Positions 4,466-7,728 of a DNA stretch of 7,728 bases are shown here, one piece after another (the first letter of the stretch is position 1; every line of letters begins with the position of its first letter). Origin of the DNA: Candidatus Dormiibacterota bacterium (lineage in GTDB: Bacteria > Chloroflexota > Dormibacteria > UBA8260 > Bog-877); the NCBI GenBank assembly GCA_003164475.1, contig PLTL01000293.1, positions 1-7,728 on the forward strand. The letters are read 5' to 3'. The notes under the pieces are model-generated. The model saw nothing but the letters and a program-made list of their open reading frames with translations. It was not told where the DNA came from and did no database searches. The translations under genes were made by a program, and so were the position numbers.

Positions 4466-7078
4466 ATGACCGCGCTGCTTCGGCTGCTCGTCAACGAGGT
4501 CGAGCGAGAGGTCGGACTCCCCTCGGGCACCAGCCTGCTGGATGGGCTGCGTGATGGACTGGGCCTGACCGGGACCAAGTACGGGTGTGGCGAGGGAGTC
4601 TGCGGAGCCTGCACGGTTCTGGTCGACGGTCAACCCGTGCGCTCGTGCGTCACTTCGCTGGGCGATGTGGTGGGCCGTCGGATAACCACCATCGAGGGAT
4701 TGGCGGGGGAGGGGCAGTTACATCCCGTGCAGCGAGCTTTTCTGGAGGAGGGGGCCCTGCAGTGCGGGTTCTGCACGCCGGGGATGGTGCTGGCCACCGT
4801 GGCCCTGCTGGCGCGCGAGCCCGACCCCGACGATGGGCAGTTGGCGGTCGCGCTGGCCGGGAACATATGTCGGTGCGGCACCTATCCACGCATTCGCCGC
4901 GCCGTCCATCGTGCCCGCGATCTGGCCCGTGATCCAGGCGGTGGGCAGCCCGTGGGCGAGCGTCTCGAGCACGATCTGCCCCAGATCTCGTCCCGAGCCG
5001 GGCACATCCCTTGGGACCTGGCCGAGGCTCATGCCCGCGGATACTTCGATCTGCTCTCGGATGGCTTGGTAGCGGTACTGCCCCCAGAGCCGGTCCCGGC
5101 AGACCGCTTGGGACCGCGATGGGGCAGTGGCGGAGCCTGGGTGCATGTCGGTGACAGCGGGCTTGTCACCGCCTTCACCGGCAAGGTCGACTGCGGGCAG
5201 GACAATCGCACCGCCCTGACTCAGCTGGTCGCAGAGGAACTCCGAGTTGCGGTGGAGCAGGTCGCCCTGGTGATGGGGGACACGGATAACTCTCCCTTCG
5301 ACGTTGGGACGTTCGGGAGCCGATCGATGCCCGACGCCGGCGAGTGCCTGAGGGCGGCGGCCGCTGGAGCGCGTGCGACCCTGATGTTGGGAGCTGCCGA
5401 CCGCTGGGATTGCAACCCGGCTGACCTGGTGGCGGAGTCTGGGGCGGTGCGCCTTCGGGATGGCAGTCGCCAGATCCTGTACGGAGAGCTGCTGGCGGGA
5501 CTGCGGCAGGTCGAGGTCATCTCCACGTCGGCTCCGGTCACGCCGCCCGATCAGTGGCTGATCGCCGGGCAGCTCGCTCCAAGGCTGACGGCCCCCAGTG
5601 CCGTCACCGGTGCCAAGCGGTATCCGTCAGATCTGACTCGACCGGGCATGCTCCATGGCAAGATCCTGAGTCCACCCTCCTTCGCGGCCACGCTGCGAAC
5701 GCTTGACCTGTCCGGGGCTCGAGCGCTTTCTGGGGTCATGGTCATCGAGGAGGATGGCCTGGTCGGGGTGGTGGCTGCGGAGCCCGCGGTGGCGCGGAGC
5801 GCCATGGCCGCGATTCGGGCCTCTTGGGATGAGGGTCAGCAGCCCTCAGAGCCCGAGCTGGTTGGCTATCTGCGCACCCACCCGGCGAAGGTTGAGGGCT
5901 GGGGCGGCTCCTTTGACCATGAGGTGGGGGAGGTTGACGGGGCCCTGGCCGCGGCTCCGGTGCAGCTCGCCCAGACCTACACATTGGCCTACATCGCCCA
6001 CGTGCCCATGGAGACCCGGGTGGCGCTGGCGGAGTGGCAGGGAGATGAGCTCACGGTCTGGACCGGGACCCAGACCCCGTTCAACGTGAGGCGCCAGCTG
6101 GCCCAGGCCCTGGAGGTTGCCGAGGAACGGATTCACGTCCGGGTGCCGGACTTCGGCGGTGGATTCGGCGGCAAGCACACGGGGGACTTGGCCATCTCAG
6201 CCGCGCGACTGGCGCGGGCCTGCGCCGCACCGGTGCGAATCCAGTGGAGCCGCGAGGAGGAGTTCAGGCTGGGACACCTGCGGCCGGCGGCGGTGATCGA
6301 CGTGCGCAGCGGGACCAGCGCCCAAGGCGAACTGATGGCCTGGGAGTTCACAAACATCAACTCCGGTCCGCAAGCCATCGTTCCTCCCTATCGGATCCCC
6401 AGCCAGCGGATCCGTTTCGAGCCCGCCCAATCCCCCCTGCGCCAGGGCTCCTACCGAGCTCTGGCGGCGACCGCCAACCACTTTGCCCGTGAGTCGCATA
6501 TCGATGAGATCGCGAACCAGCTCGGGATGGATCCCTTGGAGCTGCGCCTGCGAAACCTCGAAGACGAGCGCTTGGCGACCGTCCTCCGGTCCGTCGCCGG
6601 GCGAGTCGGATGGGACTGGCATGCCGGCCACGGCGGCAGCGGTGTCGGCATCGCCGGTGGCCTGGAGAAGGGTGGCCGAATCGCCACCGCTGCAGAGGTA
6701 CGGGTGGATCCCGACGGAAGGCTAGAGGTGGTCCGGATAGTGACCGGCTTCGAGTGCGGGGCGATCGTCAGCCCCGACAACCTGGCTAATCAGGTCGAGG
6801 GAGCGACGGTGATGGGTCTCGGGGGTGCGCTTTTCGAGGCGATCCACTTCGAGTCCGGCAGGATCACCAACCCCTCAATGTCCCGGTACCGGGTCCCCCG
6901 CCTGGACGACGTCCCGCCCATCACCGTGCTGTTGATCGATCGCAAGGATGTGCTCTCCGCGGGGGGGGGCGAGACTCCGATTCTGGCGATCGCGCCGGCG
7001 ATCGCCAACGCCATTTTCGCGGCCACCGGGATCCGCATCCGATCCATGCCGCTGGCGCCGCATGGGTTCATCAGGTGA
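4466..7078 (+). CDS. Fused [2Fe-2S]-molybdopterin hydroxylase, xanthine oxidase family, IorAB-like
   Basis: An 870-residue molybdenum hydroxylase that should insert a water-derived oxygen into an N-heteroaromatic or aldehyde-type substrate; the exact substrate is unknown. Residues 1-75 are a plant-type [2Fe-2S] domain (ligands C41, C46, C49, C61). Residues 80-150 are the second [2Fe-2S] domain (CGFC 100-103, CRC 135-137). A linker leads to a Moco-binding segment at about 223-310 (GKVDCGQDNRTAL, MGDT, GTFGSRS). An a/b-hammerhead follows from about 375 (TAPSAVTGAKRYPSDL), then the main Moco domains with GGGFGGK (564-570), QGSYRALAATANHFARE (660-676) and the catalytic Glu E836 in GGGETP. Placing the GQ..T segment before the hammerhead matches IorB-type enzymes rather than xanthine dehydrogenase. 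There is no FAD domain, so electrons should go to an external carrier such as a cytochrome; none is encoded here. No Tat signal is visible, so a cytoplasmic location is inferred. The ATG at 4466 has GGAGA five bases upstream. Confidence 0.9.
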   Translation: MTALLRLLVNEVEREVGLPSGTSLLDGLRDGLGLTGTKYGCGEGVCGACTVLVDGQPVRSCVTSLGDVVGRRITTIEGLAGEGQLHPVQRAFLEEGALQCGFCTPGMVLATVALLAREPDPDDGQLAVALAGNICRCGTYPRIRRAVHRARDLARDPGGGQPVGERLEHDLPQISSRAGHIPWDLAEAHARGYFDLLSDGLVAVLPPEPVPADRLGPRWGSGGAWVHVGDSGLVTAFTGKVDCGQDNRTALTQLVAEELRVAVEQVALVMGDTDNSPFDVGTFGSRSMPDAGECLRAAAAGARATLMLGAADRWDCNPADLVAESGAVRLRDGSRQILYGELLAGLRQVEVISTSAPVTPPDQWLIAGQLAPRLTAPSAVTGAKRYPSDLTRPGMLHGKILSPPSFAATLRTLDLSGARALSGVMVIEEDGLVGVVAAEPAVARSAMAAIRASWDEGQQPSEPELVGYLRTHPAKVEGWGGSFDHEVGEVDGALAAAPVQLAQTYTLAYIAHVPMETRVALAEWQGDELTVWTGTQTPFNVRRQLAQALEVAEERIHVRVPDFGGGFGGKHTGDLAISAARLARACAAPVRIQWSREEEFRLGHLRPAAVIDVRSGTSAQGELMAWEFTNINSGPQAIVPPYRIPSQRIRFEPAQSPLRQGSYRALAATANHFARESHIDEIANQLGMDPLELRLRNLEDERLATVLRSVAGRVGWDWHAGHGGSGVGIAGGLEKGGRIATAAEVRVDPDGRLEVVRIVTGFECGAIVSPDNLANQVEGATVMGLGGALFEAIHFESGRITNPSMSRYRVPRLDDVPPITVLLIDRKDVLSAGGGETPILAIAPAIANAIFAATGIRIRSMPLAPHGFIR

Positions 7079-7082
7079 GCGA

Positions 7083-7128
7083 GCCGGGCTGACCTGCAGC
7101 CCGGCCCGACCGCCGCGGGGCCGGGCTG
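7083..7128 (+). terminator. Overlapping GC-rich hairpins after the hydroxylase gene
   Basis: GCCGGGCTG (7083-7091) pairs perfectly with CAGCCCGGC (7097-7105) across a five-base loop, starting four bases after the stop codon. The same 3' arm, extended to CAGCCCGGCCC (7097-7107), also pairs perfectly over 11 bp with GGGCCGGGCTG (7118-7128). The two hairpins exclude each other. No T tract follows, so intrinsic termination of the classical kind is uncertain. Hairpins without T tracts are often seen at the ends of high-GC actinobacterial genes. The site lies between convergent genes and could act in both directions. Confidence 0.5.
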
Positions 7129-7321
7129 TACCAGGGAAGGAGGATTCCCCGCGGGTCCTCTCGACTACCGGAACTCGAACGGCACGGGCACCACGAGCAG
7201 AACGTTGCGATCCGTGGCGCCGCCCCTCCCTTCCGGTTCCTCCTCAGCCCGACTTATCTGTAGAGGCCCCTGTGTCAAGCCCGGGTACCCGATCGGTTGT
7301 GGGCCGCGCCACCAGCCGGCG

Positions 7322-7728
7322 CTACACCTTCAGGTGCGCACCGAAAAAGGCGAGGATCCGGCGCCGGGCATCCTGAGCCGATGCCTCGTGGTAGCCCATC
7401 CCTGGCGTCAGCTTGCGGGCGACCGCAAACAGCAGTGGCGCCCTGTCCCCCGACCGGGCGTAGTCGTTGAGGAACGCGTGGCCTGCGTCCGGATACTCCT
7501 TAACGTCGTGCTCGACTCCCACGGCCGTCAGCACCCGTTCAATGCGAGCCGCCGCGCCTCGAAGTGAGCGATCTCTCCCCCCGTAGGAGCCAACGATGGG
7601 GCAGGCTCCCTTGAGGAAGCTGGCTGAGTAGGCGTCCTTGGGGGCGGTGCCGTAGTTGACACTGGAAACTGCGAATCCGCGATTGGCCGCCAGGAGAAGC
7701 GCCAATCCGCCGCCCATGCAGAAGCCGA
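7322..7728 (-). CDS. Dienelactone hydrolase family protein, C-terminal part (partial)
   Basis: This is the C-terminal half of an alpha/beta-hydrolase of the dienelactone hydrolase family. These enzymes open lactones such as 4-carboxymethylenebut-2-en-4-olide in the chlorocatechol pathway, and relatives hydrolyse other esters. The visible part begins at the nucleophile elbow GFCMGG, with the Cys codon at 7720-7718. The catalytic Asp is in GSYGGRD (codon 7573-7571) and the His in DAGHAF (codon 7480-7478). The Cys-to-Asp and Asp-to-His spacings are 49 and 31 residues, close to 48 and 31 in the characterised enzyme (C123, D171, H202), so the active site is complete as far as seen. The protein ends in FFGAHLKV. 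The N-terminal half, including the residue matching E36, lies beyond the right edge. An ATG follows the Cys codon, but it is internal and not the start. The gene converges on the hydroxylase gene. The substrate is not determinable. Confidence 0.87.
   Translation of the reverse strand, partial: GFCMGGGLALLLAANRGFAVSSVNYGTAPKDAYSASFLKGACPIVGSYGGRDRSLRGAAARIERVLTAVGVEHDVKEYPDAGHAFLNDYARSGDRAPLLFAVARKLTPGMGYHEASAQDARRRILAFFGAHLKV

Noticed and set aside
7165..7278. Minus-strand tail reading DRNVLLVVPVPFEFR before a stop
   Set aside because: The stretch looks protein-like, but it has no plausible start or ribosome-binding site, and upstream it runs into the hydrolase gene in a different frame; too short to claim a gene.
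1..7728. CRISPR array, tRNA, rRNA, phage or defence module
   Set aside because: No regularly spaced direct repeats, cloverleaf-like sequence, conserved rRNA segments or recognisable phage/defence proteins were seen.

Overview
The window is high-GC DNA with actinobacterial-style codon use (third positions mostly G or C). It probably comes from a soil actinobacterium or a related high-GC Gram-positive or Chloroflexota-like lineage. That placement rests on base composition and on the types of gene and insertion sequence (IS); there is no rRNA or other marker. It looks like an accessory region: three different IS families leave traces in the first 4 kb, around a few metabolic genes.

Layout. Positions 1-292 are one end of an IS3-family element on the minus strand. 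It shows the start of OrfA and a TGAACC-type terminal end, and it continues past the left edge. Positions 293-1030 hold no intact gene. They contain what looks like the decayed C-terminal tail of a LysR-type regulator (about 561-644) and a weak promoter candidate. Positions 1031-1783 encode a short-chain dehydrogenase/reductase (SDR) with an altered active site. Positions 1784-1980 are a short gap with a perfect 8-bp inverted repeat. Positions 1981-3665 are an IS1634-family (IS4 superfamily) transposase pseudogene with one frameshift, two premature stops and loss of its first catalytic Asp. Immediately beyond it, 3679-3957 on the minus strand is the N-terminal stump of an IS110-family transposase. 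Positions 3958-4465 hold no recognisable gene, and their last 130 bases can fold into several hairpins just before the next ribosome-binding site.

The main intact gene is 4466-7078, an 870-residue molybdenum hydroxylase. It joins the two-[2Fe-2S] electron-transfer subunit and the catalytic molybdopterin subunit in one chain. It has no FAD domain, and its catalytic part has the IorB-type (isoquinoline oxidoreductase-like) domain order. It is followed by overlapping GC-rich hairpins. A convergent gene on the minus strand (7322 to the right edge) encodes the catalytic C-terminal half of a dienelactone-hydrolase-family enzyme.

How the parts fit. The hydroxylase, SDR and dienelactone-hydrolase-like enzyme are each compatible with catabolism of aromatic or heteroaromatic compounds. 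They do not form one operon: a transposase graveyard separates the SDR from the hydroxylase, and the hydrolase is on the opposite strand. A shared pathway is therefore only a suggestion. I found no CRISPR array, tRNA, rRNA, phage module or convincing undescribed system. The best leads are the structured leader before the hydroxylase, the nine-G tract beside its catalytic Glu codon, the alternative hairpins after it, and the altered SDR active site.
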